Source: Poriferisodalis sp965215815 (GTDB lineage: Bacteria > Actinomycetota > Acidimicrobiia > Acidimicrobiales > Poriferisodalaceae). Taken from it: DNA of 64,000 nt. The notes beneath the pieces are model-generated. The model saw only the letters and a list, made by a program, of their open reading frames with translations. It was not told where the DNA came from and made no database searches. Both the position numbers and the translations under genes were made by a program. Positions 26,469 through 34,756 of the stretch are shown piece after piece (position 1 is the first letter of the stretch; the number at the start of each line of letters is the position of its first letter). The stretch covers positions 2,587,082 through 2,651,081 of the forward strand of contig NZ_CBDCEO010000013.1 in NCBI RefSeq assembly GCF_965215815.1, given 5' to 3'.

Positions 26469-27824
26469 GTGAACGCGCAACGCCAGATTGTGTTGGTGGG
26501 CTTCCTGCAGGCGCAGAACTGCACAACGATCCCTGCGGCTTGGCGGCATCCCGAGGCTCGCCATGACGTGACCAGCTTCGATTACTACCGACACATCGGC
26601 GAAGTGCTCGAAGCAGGCCGCTTCGACCTCGGTTTCTTCGACGACCGGCTCGCGATGCCGGACATGTTCGGCGGCGACCATCGGCACACCGTCGAGGCGG
26701 GCATCCGCTGCGTCAAGCTCGACCCGGTCACGGTGCTGACGGCGATGGGCATGGCCACCAACCAGCTCGGTCTGGGAGCGACGTACTCGACGACCTACTA
26801 CGAGCCCTTCCACGTGGCCCGGGTGTTTGCCACGCTCGACCACCTCACCGGCGGGCGCGCTGCGTGGAACGTAGTCACGTCGGTGAACGACAACGAAGCG
26901 CGCAACATGGGCCTGGCCCAAGCGCCGGCGCACGATGAGCGCTACGACCGCGCCGACGAGTTCATGGAGGTGGTGCACGGCCATTGGGACACCTGGGAAG
27001 CCGACGCCATCGCAGCGGACCGTTCGGCAGGGCTGTATGCGCACGGCGACCGGGTGCACCGGCTTGACCACCAGGGACGCTGGTTCTCGTCGCGGGGGCC
27101 GTTCACGGTGCCGCGGACGCCGCAAGGCCACCCGGTGGTCATCCAGGCCGGCCAGAGCGGTCGGGGCACTACCTTCGCCGCCCGCTGGGGCGAGCTGCTG
27201 TTCGTGACTCACGTGCGGCTGGATGCAGCTACCACGCACTACGCCTCGGTGAAGTCGCAGATCGAGGCCTTGGGGAGAGATCCCGACCAGGTGAAGATCA
27301 CGAACCTGACGTTCCCAGTTGTGGGCCGCACGATGGCCGAGGCCGAAGACCGCCGTGCCGCCTACGACGAGCTGCCGACGCTGGTGGACGACCTGTCGCT
27401 GCTCTCGGAGGGACTGAACTTCGACTTCGCCAGCCGCGACCTGGACGAGCCGCTGTCCGGCGACGATCTCGACGCGATGACCGGCATCCAGGGCATCCGT
27501 AACCAGGTGTTGGCGATCACCGGACGGGCCAATCCCACGGTGCGCGACTTCGTGCAGGTGTCGGGGCGGGGTCGGTTGGCGCATCCCACGGTCGGAGGCC
27601 CCATGGAGCTGGCTGACTACTTCGAGGAATGGTTCACCGAACGCGCGGTGGACGGGTTCGTGATAGCCGGCACGCATATGCCGGGGGCCTTCGAGGACTT
27701 TGTCGAGCTGGTTGTGCCCGAACTGCAGCGCCGCGGCCTCTTCCGCACCGAGTACCAAGGCACCACGCTGCGGGACCACCTCGGCCTAAGTGTCCCCGAG
27801 CCAGGCGCTTGGCGCTTGGCGTAG
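26469..27824 (+). CDS. LLM-class flavin-dependent monooxygenase (NtaA/SnaA/DszA-like)
   Basis: A 451-residue bacterial-luciferase-fold monooxygenase of the NtaA/SnaA/DszA branch. Characteristic pieces are the early WRHPEARHDVTSFDYYRHIGEVLE split as WRHPEARHD and FDYYRHIG, FDLGFFDDRLA, TYSTTYYEPFHVARVFATLDHLT, GRAAWNVVTS, GPFTVPRTPQGHPVVIQAGQS-type FMN-binding loop and HLGL near the end. Enzymes of this branch use reduced FMN from a separate reductase to oxidise sulfur or amino-acid-like substrates. No reductase lies adjacent. GTG 26469 was chosen as start since the longer frame is antisense to the NUDIX gene. Confidence 0.88.
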   Translation: MNAQRQIVLVGFLQAQNCTTIPAAWRHPEARHDVTSFDYYRHIGEVLEAGRFDLGFFDDRLAMPDMFGGDHRHTVEAGIRCVKLDPVTVLTAMGMATNQLGLGATYSTTYYEPFHVARVFATLDHLTGGRAAWNVVTSVNDNEARNMGLAQAPAHDERYDRADEFMEVVHGHWDTWEADAIAADRSAGLYAHGDRVHRLDHQGRWFSSRGPFTVPRTPQGHPVVIQAGQSGRGTTFAARWGELLFVTHVRLDAATTHYASVKSQIEALGRDPDQVKITNLTFPVVGRTMAEAEDRRAAYDELPTLVDDLSLLSEGLNFDFASRDLDEPLSGDDLDAMTGIQGIRNQVLAITGRANPTVRDFVQVSGRGRLAHPTVGGPMELADYFEEWFTERAVDGFVIAGTHMPGAFEDFVELVVPELQRRGLFRTEYQGTTLRDHLGLSVPEPGAWRLA

Positions 27825-27837
27825 GCGCCGCCCCGAC

Positions 27838-27957
27838 GGCCTCGACTTTGCGCAGAAATGCGGCCACAGACAGCAGATTTGCGCAACGAACGCCGATGGC
27901 TTGGACTTTGCGCAGAAATGCCGCCACAGACGGCAAATTTGCGCAATGAATCGTGAC
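27838..27957. repeat. Two 60-bp direct repeats with hairpin potential between convergent genes
   Basis: Two exactly 60-base-spaced copies (27838-27897, 27898-27957) share most bases, including TTTGCGCAGAAATGC and ATTTGCGCAA. Each copy folds into an imperfect hairpin: TTGCGCA/TGCGCAA outer stem and, in copy two, TGCCG/CGGCA inner stem around CCACAGA. They lie between convergent stop codons and resemble REP-type or terminator elements. Confidence 0.85.
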
Positions 27958-27994
27958 CGCGGCGTTTCGAGACGTCACCAATCGGCGCGGCCGC

Positions 27995-29986
27995 TCAGCG
28001 GAAGATCGTCCGGGTGTGTGCGGCCAACTCGGTTGCGGTTGCGGTGTGGATGTTGCCGAGCGTGGCTACCTGGTCAAGCGCTGCCTCAAGCGTTGGCGTC
28101 CGGAACGGTTGGCCCGCGAGCCAGGGTCGCAGCGTCAGCATCAGCAGTCGGCCGCCGGCGGGGTGCTCAGCGCCGTCACGGTGCATGCGCGCTGCAGCTC
28201 CGGCGATGATCCCGCGCCAGCTGTCCAGTGATGCCCGGCGGTGCCACAAAGCGAACTCGTCGTCGGCTTCGAGGAACAGCGGCAGTGACACCATCGGCGC
28301 CGTTCCGGGCGATCGGTCAGCCCCGGCCAAGACACCGTCGGTGGTCATGAGATATGGCTGCTCGTCGTTGGGCCAGTCGAGCACAGTGTCAATGCCGGCC
28401 TCGGCCAGCAGGGCCGGGGTGCGGAACGACTCGACGCCTTCGGCGGAGAACCAGGTAGTAGGCCGAGTCCCGGTCGCAGCCTCGATGGCGTCGAGGCATT
28501 GTGCGATGGCGGCTCGCTCGTCGGCCTCGGAGTTCTTCGAGGTGATGAGCCGGGTGGCTGCGATGCCCCGCCCAGCGATCTCGCAGCCCCGTTCGACCAG
28601 GTGGGACGTCAGCCAGCCGTAGTGCTCGGCGGTCAACGCGTCGATCGCGACAGTTGCGGCGATGCCGTGGCGTTCGAGCACGTCGAGCAGGCGGAAGATT
28701 CCGACCCTGTGGCCGTACTCGCGGATCGTGAGCTGGGGGTAGTCGGGAGCGGGCAGGCGTGCGAGCCCGCCGCTGCGACGGCGCAGCGAGTAGGCGTCTG
28801 GCGGTGACTCCCACTCGACGTGTTCGAGAACGATGACCGCGCCGACGGCAAGGGGGCTCTGGTTCGGCCACCCGAAGGAGGCACGGCTCGGCAGCGGCGA
28901 CCAGTCGTAGTAGGGGTGGTCCATGCCGTGCTGGTGATTGGCGGGGCCGAACTCGAAGGGGGCTTGCAGCGCCGCTGCGGGGCGTGGGCCCGAGGCTGAG
29001 GCCGCCGCGACGCGCGGTCGCGACGGCTGCGGCTCGGGAGGATCGGGCTCGTGGGCGGCGAAGTTGTCGTAGTGATGGTCGATGAAGTGCTGCGCAATCT
29101 GGCTGGCAGTGGTCTGCCACACGTCGTCGTGGCCCATCAGGTACTCGAGCATCGCCGCAAGCCCGTCGGCCCGGTGCGGCATGCCCATCAGGTAGGGATG
29201 GAGCGCCACGCACATCACCCGTCCGCCGGCATCGTCGTCGGCTTCGCGGCGCAGCACATCGAGCTGGGCTCGCGCCATGACCACGAAGTCGTCAGTGTCG
29301 TAGTGCTGGGTGAACACCGGCACATCGTTCAGCTCCATCGAGTACGGCACCGACACGAGCCGCTGACCACTGCGGGTCGCCAGAGGCACCGGCTGATCGT
29401 CGTGGAACCAGTCGGCGTGGTAGATCAACCCCGCTTCGGCCATGAGATCCGGGGTCAGGGCCGTGTTCGACACCGCCGGGCCGAGCATGCCTCGCAGCTG
29501 CTGGCCGGCGTGGCTGCGCAGTGCCTCAATGCACTCGATGTAGAAGGCCTGCTCGGCGGTTTCGTCGATCGAGGAGATGTAGCGGGTGTTGTAGATGCCG
29601 TGGGACATGATTTCCCACCCGCGTTCCACCATGGCCGCGCCCACTTCGGGGTAGTGGTCGAACACGGCCAGGTTCGTCGAGGCAGTGGCAACCACGCCGT
29701 AGCGGTCGAGCACGTCAAGCATTCTCCAGAAGCCGACCCGATTGCCGTAGTCCCGATAGCCATACCCCTGCACGTCGGGATGCGGTGACCGCGTCCACGT
29801 GTTGCGTTGCGGGTCGCGCGGCGGCAGGTACTCGTAGTGCTCGACGTTCGGCGCGATCCACAGCGCCACACGAGCGTCGTTCGGCCAGCGAATCCGTGGC
29901 CGGTCCACGATCGGCAGGTACGTCACCCGGTGCGGAGGCAAGCTTCCGGGCAGTGGTGCGATCAGGCCAGATGCCGTGTTGTCCAT
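27995..29986 (-). CDS. Double polysaccharide-deacetylase-fold (PuuE-like) protein
   Basis: A 663-residue protein made of two tandem NodB/polysaccharide-deacetylase domains. Domain 1 (about 20-310) has YGYRDYGNRVGFWRMLDVLD, WEIMSHGIYNTRYIS and YHADWFHDDQP, like cofactor-independent allantoinase/urate-pathway PuuE proteins. After a Pro/Ala-rich linker, domain 2 (about 345-655) repeats the layout (TIREYGHRVGIFRLLDVLE, CEIAGRGIAATRLIT, VLDWPNDEQPYLM) but the SHGxxN motif has become GRGIAA, so active-site residues are lost. Probably one catalytic and one structural or binding domain. It may deacetylate or open amide rings; the substrate is unknown. Confidence 0.82.
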   Translation of the reverse strand: MDNTASGLIAPLPGSLPPHRVTYLPIVDRPRIRWPNDARVALWIAPNVEHYEYLPPRDPQRNTWTRSPHPDVQGYGYRDYGNRVGFWRMLDVLDRYGVVATASTNLAVFDHYPEVGAAMVERGWEIMSHGIYNTRYISSIDETAEQAFYIECIEALRSHAGQQLRGMLGPAVSNTALTPDLMAEAGLIYHADWFHDDQPVPLATRSGQRLVSVPYSMELNDVPVFTQHYDTDDFVVMARAQLDVLRREADDDAGGRVMCVALHPYLMGMPHRADGLAAMLEYLMGHDDVWQTTASQIAQHFIDHHYDNFAAHEPDPPEPQPSRPRVAAASASGPRPAAALQAPFEFGPANHQHGMDHPYYDWSPLPSRASFGWPNQSPLAVGAVIVLEHVEWESPPDAYSLRRRSGGLARLPAPDYPQLTIREYGHRVGIFRLLDVLERHGIAATVAIDALTAEHYGWLTSHLVERGCEIAGRGIAATRLITSKNSEADERAAIAQCLDAIEAATGTRPTTWFSAEGVESFRTPALLAEAGIDTVLDWPNDEQPYLMTTDGVLAGADRSPGTAPMVSLPLFLEADDEFALWHRRASLDSWRGIIAGAAARMHRDGAEHPAGGRLLMLTLRPWLAGQPFRTPTLEAALDQVATLGNIHTATATELAAHTRTIFR

Positions 29987-30054
29987 GCGCCGACGCTAGA
30001 ACAGCGTTCCCAGCCGGACCGCTGTTGCCCGACGGCCGCAAGTAGCTTCGAATC

Positions 30055-31090
30055 GTGCCTGTTGGGCGACCACCTCAGTCGGAGACGCCGCAGGTCATTC
30101 GCCAGATCCCAAGGGCCGAGCCCGTCGACCCAGTCGAGAAGGCCGAAGATCCGCCCGTCGATCCGCCTGAACCGTTCTTCTGGACCAATTCCGCCAATTC
30201 CGCCAATCCCGACGAGCCCGCCGAGCCCGAACCCGGAACGCTCCGACCCATTGGGGCCCTCATCGGCGATACGTTCCGATTCGCCCTGCGGCACTGGCGC
30301 AACGTCATCGTTGTGGCACTGCCTGCCCTAGTGGCCCTGACGCCCGTGTGGCTCGTGTATCGCTGGGCGTACGGGCCCTTCTTCGATGACAACCGCAGCA
30401 CTGAACTCGGATGGCGGCTCGCATCGGCGAGCACGTTCTCCTTCGTGGTGATGGGGATCGGCAGCTACCTCTTCAGCACTGCCGTGGTTCATCTCGTCGT
30501 GCAACGAGAGCGTGACGGGACGTCCAAACCCGGCCCGGCCCTGCGCCCTGGCAGTGCGCAGACTTCCGAGGGTGATCACCGTCAATCTCGTTTACGGCGC
30601 GCTCGTGGCGATCGTCTTCGGGCCGTTGTTGGTCTGGCTGTTGCCGATGTACCTCTTCGAACGAGACCTGCTGGGGTTGTTGTCATGGGCGCAACTCGGA
30701 GCAGGGGTCGTCGCCTATGCCGCCCCGCAGACCAACGTCTATTTCACAGCGATCAAGGTCGAGGACCGGCGGCCGAAGTTCCGCCGCGCGCGGCAGCTAG
30801 TGCACGGTCAGCGCGCCGCCACGTTGGGTCGGGTGCTGTTGTGGCAATTTGTCCGGGTTGCTTTCCGGGCGGCATTGGCGATTTTCATGCTCAAGATCAC
30901 AACGTTCGCCTGGTTTGGCTTCGGCGTCGTCACCGTTGTCGTGACCACCACGCTCCTGACGACTGCGTTCACGCTCCTGTACGTCGACCTGGCGGGGGTC
31001 GCCGCCGCAGACCCGGTCTCCGTTGGCGAGGCGGCTCTGGAGGAGGATTGCGAAGCCAGCGACGACCTTCCCTTGCGGCGGTCGACGTAG
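30055..31090 (+). pseudogene. Frameshifted multi-pass membrane protein (paralogue of next gene)
   Basis: The reading frame from GTG/ATG near 30055 encodes a Pro/Glu-rich leader (residues 1-60) and transmembrane helices such as VIVVALPALVALTPVWLVY up to about 30535. From there the continuation is found in the +1 frame (ALAVRRLPRVITVNLVYGAL and further helices, stop at 31090). Alignment by eye with the intact paralogue at 31100-32041 (SIALSRLPALLLINVSLV) puts the shift at about 30535-30545, within the GC-rich cccggcccggccc. Either one base too many or two too few. Could be a true pseudogene, a sequencing indel, or less likely a programmed shift. Function of the membrane family is unknown (DUF7847-like in appearance). 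Confidence 0.7.
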
Positions 31091-31099
31091 CATTCCGCC

Positions 31100-32041
31100 G
31101 TGGCTGATGACGACATGCGGCCGCGCCCGATCCCACCGCCCTCCGAGTCAGGGCGCGGTGGCCGGCGGCGTGATGCGCACCGCCCCATGGGAGCACTGTG
31201 GGCTGGCACCTTCAGGGTCGTTGGCAAGCGCTGGCGCGACCTGGCTGTAGCCGGGACGCTTGGTTCGGCTTTGTGGCTCGTCGCCTTCGTGAGCGCGTAC
31301 GTGGGCGCGGACGAACTGTTCGATGGCCAATTCTGGGCGAAGCTCGACGCCCTCTTCGGCGGCGAGATCGAGACGACTGCGGAGATCGACGCATGGATGG
31401 CGTCGTTCGAATTTGCCTTCACTCCGCAGGCGGCGGGTCTGTTGCTTGTGGCGCTCATAGCCAGCTTCGTCAGCATTCTCCAAGCCGCTGTGAGCGCCCA
31501 GATTGCGCGCCAAGAACTGTCGGGCATCGATGCCGGCGGCAGCACCGCTGTGAGCATCGCGCTGAGTCGGCTGCCTGCACTGCTGCTCATCAATGTCTCG
31601 CTCGTCGTCGTTCAAGCGGTCCTGTTCCTCGTCGGGCTGGGACTCAGTGTGGTCGCAGACCCGCTTGGCGCCGTGTGGGATCTCGTCACGCTCGTCGTTT
31701 CCGTCGTCATTGCCCCCCTGCTGACAATCTTGTGGGTCATGGTCTACGTGGAGCCGGGACTGCCGTCGTTGCGTCGGTGGAACCGGCTCTTGGGGCGCGA
31801 CAAGCTGGCGACATGGGGCCGTGTGATGCTGTTCGACGTCGTGCGCATGGTCTTCGCGGCAGTTGTCTTCCTCGTGGTGATAGCGAGCCCGCTCTCGTTT
31901 GCGTATTCGTTGGCGATCGTGGTCGTCCTGGTTTGGCCGGTGACCGTCGGCATCGTGACCGTCGCGCACGTGATCATGTACGGGGACCTCGTCAGCGCGC
32001 TCTCGTCAGATGGGGGCGCGACCGACGGCGACCACGGTTGA
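31100..32041 (+). CDS. Multi-pass integral membrane protein, function unknown
   Basis: A 313-residue membrane protein. A 35-residue charged N-terminus with prolines precedes GALWAGTFRVVGKRWRDL, then about six hydrophobic segments, among them LLLVALIASFVSILQAAV, LLINVSLVVVQAVLFLVGL and LVTLVVSVVIAPLLTILWV, and a PSLRRWNRLLGRDKLATWGRV loop. It begins nine bases after the frameshifted paralogue, so the two form an operon and probably arose by duplication. Similar proteins are annotated as glycerophosphodiesterase-type membrane domains of unknown role; I cannot assign a function. Confidence 0.8.
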   Translation: MADDDMRPRPIPPPSESGRGGRRRDAHRPMGALWAGTFRVVGKRWRDLAVAGTLGSALWLVAFVSAYVGADELFDGQFWAKLDALFGGEIETTAEIDAWMASFEFAFTPQAAGLLLVALIASFVSILQAAVSAQIARQELSGIDAGGSTAVSIALSRLPALLLINVSLVVVQAVLFLVGLGLSVVADPLGAVWDLVTLVVSVVIAPLLTILWVMVYVEPGLPSLRRWNRLLGRDKLATWGRVMLFDVVRMVFAAVVFLVVIASPLSFAYSLAIVVVLVWPVTVGIVTVAHVIMYGDLVSALSSDGGATDGDHG

Positions 32042-32110
32042 TGCTTCAGGGCTGATCGTTCCGCGCCGGAGCGAGGTGTTGCACTCCCCGGCAAATGGCC
32101 CTCGGTGAGC

Positions 32111-32123
32111 GTGCTGAAATGTG
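32111..32123 (+). promoter_or_regulatory. Shared 13-bp start-region motif, copy 1
   Basis: GTGCTGAAATGTG ends on the GTG start of the first CoA-transferase and recurs identically at 34744-34756 on the start of the second. It may be part of a promoter for leaderless transcripts or simply a relic of the gene duplication. Flanking upstream bases differ between copies. Confidence 0.4.
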
Positions 32124-34682
32124 GTCATGAGCGCGGAAACGAACATGGTGCTGCCCGGCGTGCTGGCCGACTACCGGGTCATTGACCTGACCGACGAGCG
32201 GGGCCATCTGGCCGGGGCGATCTGGGCCCAGATGGGCGCCGACGTGATCGCGATTGAGCCGCCCGAAGGCACGTCGGCCCGGCGGCTCGGTCCCTTTGCC
32301 GGCGATGTCGAAGGCCCCGAGCGCTCGCTGCACCACTGGGCCTACAACCGCGGCAAGCGCAGTGTGGTGCTGGACCTCGGCACCCCGGAGGGTGTCGAGC
32401 GCGCCAAGGCGCTCATCGCGGGTGCGGACGTCGTGTTCGAGTCGTTCGAGCCTGGCCAGGCGGAGGCCATGGGTCTGGGCCGCGACGTGCTCGCGGAGCT
32501 GAACCCCGCCCTGATCCATGTCTCGATCACGCCATTCGGCAGCGATGGGCCGAAGGCCAACTGGGCCGCGTCAGATCTGGCGTTGCAGGCCTCAGCGGTG
32601 AACATGGCCATCACCGGCGACAAGGACAGGTCTCCGTTGCGGGCCGGCGGCACGCTCCCGCAGGCGATGCACAATGCGGCCTCCGAGGGGGCCGGCGCAG
32701 CACTCATCGCGTTGTGGGATCGCCAGACCCGCTCGGGGCTCGGCCAGCACGCCGACATGTCCGCTCAGCAGTCGATGAGCCAGGCATGCATGTCGTCGAC
32801 GCTCAACACGTCGCTCAACGCCTCCGTGACCCAGCGGATCGCGGGCGGCGCAAGCCTGCAGGGGATCGATATCCAGCTCATGTGGCCGTGCGCCGACGGC
32901 CATGCCTCAGTCACGTTCCTGTTCGGGCCCGGATTCAGCGCCTTCACCCGGAACCTCATGGCATGGGTGTACGAGGAAGGATTCTGCGACGAGGCCACTC
33001 GGGACAAGGACTGGGCCGAGTACGCCATGATGCTGCTCGACGGCCGCGAACCCGTCTCGGAATACGAACGAATCAAGGGCATCCTCACCGACTTCTTCGC
33101 CACCAAGACGAAGGCTGACTTGCTGGACGCCGCCATGAACCGGCGGGTGCTCATCACCCCGGTGTGGACAACGGGCGAGGTGTGCGACAGCGAGCAGCTG
33201 GCGTTTCGCCAGTACTGGGAGGACGTCGACCACAGCGACATCGTGTCCGACGCCGGAGCGGGCTCATTCGATCCAGCAGCGGTGCGCTATCCGGGTGCCT
33301 TCGCGAAATTTTCCGAGACCCCGCTCGCGAGACTGGGCCGCCCCCCGAAACTCGGCGAGCATACCGTCGAAGTTCTGGCCGAGCTTGACGCAGCGAGTGC
33401 CGCCCGAACGCCGACCGTCCCGGTCTCGGTGCGTGACGTCGCCGATGCCGCATCGATCACATCGCCGCCGCTCAAGGGTGTCAAGATTCTCGACTTCATG
33501 TGGGCGATGGCGGGCCCGGCGGCATCCAGAGTCCTGGCCGACTACGGCGCCGACATCATCCGTGTCGAGTCGGCCAACAAGCTCGATGCAGTGCGTTCGA
33601 TCCAGCCGTTCCACAACGATGTCGGCGATCCGGACGGTGCTGGCCTGTTCAGCAACCTGAACGCAGGAAAGCGCGGCTTGGCGCTGGACATGTCCAAGCC
33701 TGAAGCGCTCGAGGTCATCTGGGATCTCATCGACTGGGCCGATGTGATCTTGGAGTCGTTTTCGCCCAAGGCCATGGCCGGATGGGGCATGGGCTGGTCC
33801 CAGATTCACCAGCGACGGCCCGACGTGGTGATGGCGTCGAGCTGTCTGATGGGCCAGACCGGGCCGTTGTCGAAGCTGGCCGGTTTTGGCACCATGGCCG
33901 CGGCGATCTCGGGATTCTTCTACCCGGTTGGGTGGCCCGACCGGGCGCCGGCTGGGCCGTTCGCTGCCTACACCGACTACACCTCGCCACGCTGGCTGGT
34001 GGCTGCGGTGATGGCGGCGCTGGAGCACAAACGCCAGACCGGCCAGGGACAGTACGTGGATATGTCGCAGGCCGAGGCGGCGCTGCACTTGATGGCGCCG
34101 GCGTTGCTTGAGTGCACCACCAATGGGCGCATTTGGGAGTCGGCGGGCAACCGGGACGTGGAGATCGCTCCGCAGGGGGCGTACCAGACCGCAGCGGGCG
34201 GACCCTCAGGAGACGACTACGACGACAACTGGATCGCGATCTCGTGTGTGAACGACGGCCAATGGGCGGCCTTGGCGGGGGCGATGGGCCGCAGCGACTT
34301 GGCCTCGCTGAACGCAACCGAGCGCCATGGGCGCCACGACGAGCTCGACGAGATCATCTCGGCGTGGACCCGGGGCCGCGACGGCTATGAGCTGATGGCC
34401 GAGCTGCAAGCAGCAGGAGTCGCCTCCCACATCGTGCAGAACTCGCCCGAGTTCACGATTGATCCGCAAATTGTGCACCGCCAGCACCTCGTCGAGGTGG
34501 GACACGCCAAGCAGGGCACGACGACAGTCGAGAACAGCCGCTTTGTGCTGTCTCGCACGCCGGCGTCGGTGACCTATGGCGGTCCGACACTCGGCGAGCA
34601 CAGCTTCGAGGTGCTGACCGAGACGCTCGCCTACGACGGTGACCGCATCGCCGAACTGGCCGTGGCTGAGCTCTTGGAGTAG
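32121..34682 (+). CDS. Two-domain family III CoA-transferase (CaiB/BaiF), paralogue 1
   Basis: An 853-residue protein with two consecutive CaiB/BaiF domains, about twice the usual length. Domain 1 opens RVIDLTDERGHLAGAIWAQM; domain 2 opens VKILDFMWAMAGPAASRVLAD at about residue 455. Both keep the catalytic Asp in the QHADMS (about residue 210) and QYVDMS (about 645) contexts, so both halves may be active or form the family's interlocked fold within one chain. Such enzymes move CoA between carboxylic acids. It starts at GTG 32121, with ATG 32127 as alternative. Acyl substrate unknown; the carnitine and crotonase genes nearby suggest acyl-CoA catabolism. Confidence 0.9.
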   Translation: MVMSAETNMVLPGVLADYRVIDLTDERGHLAGAIWAQMGADVIAIEPPEGTSARRLGPFAGDVEGPERSLHHWAYNRGKRSVVLDLGTPEGVERAKALIAGADVVFESFEPGQAEAMGLGRDVLAELNPALIHVSITPFGSDGPKANWAASDLALQASAVNMAITGDKDRSPLRAGGTLPQAMHNAASEGAGAALIALWDRQTRSGLGQHADMSAQQSMSQACMSSTLNTSLNASVTQRIAGGASLQGIDIQLMWPCADGHASVTFLFGPGFSAFTRNLMAWVYEEGFCDEATRDKDWAEYAMMLLDGREPVSEYERIKGILTDFFATKTKADLLDAAMNRRVLITPVWTTGEVCDSEQLAFRQYWEDVDHSDIVSDAGAGSFDPAAVRYPGAFAKFSETPLARLGRPPKLGEHTVEVLAELDAASAARTPTVPVSVRDVADAASITSPPLKGVKILDFMWAMAGPAASRVLADYGADIIRVESANKLDAVRSIQPFHNDVGDPDGAGLFSNLNAGKRGLALDMSKPEALEVIWDLIDWADVILESFSPKAMAGWGMGWSQIHQRRPDVVMASSCLMGQTGPLSKLAGFGTMAAAISGFFYPVGWPDRAPAGPFAAYTDYTSPRWLVAAVMAALEHKRQTGQGQYVDMSQAEAALHLMAPALLECTTNGRIWESAGNRDVEIAPQGAYQTAAGGPSGDDYDDNWIAISCVNDGQWAALAGAMGRSDLASLNATERHGRHDELDEIISAWTRGRDGYELMAELQAAGVASHIVQNSPEFTIDPQIVHRQHLVEVGHAKQGTTTVENSRFVLSRTPASVTYGGPTLGEHSFEVLTETLAYDGDRIAELAVAELLE

Positions 34683-34743
34683 GCCACCGCGCCGAGGCTG
34701 AAGCGCTGGGGGGCGCCGCGACAGCGGACGGACGCCGCCGCAA

Positions 34744-34756
34744 GTGCTGAAATGTG
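34744..34756 (+). promoter_or_regulatory. Shared 13-bp start-region motif, copy 2
   Basis: Identical GTGCTGAAATGTG on the start of the second CoA-transferase. Conservation right over the initiation codon of two diverged paralogues hints at a functional constraint on initiation or promoter, but the sample is only two copies. Confidence 0.4.

Noticed and set aside
27634..27981. 115-residue minus-strand frame through the 60-bp repeats
   Set aside because: Its repeated peptide is a by-product of the DNA repeat; no start signal or family.
28389..29213. 274-residue minus-strand Arg-rich frame in the deacetylase gene
   Set aside because: Out-of-frame shadow of the two-domain protein.
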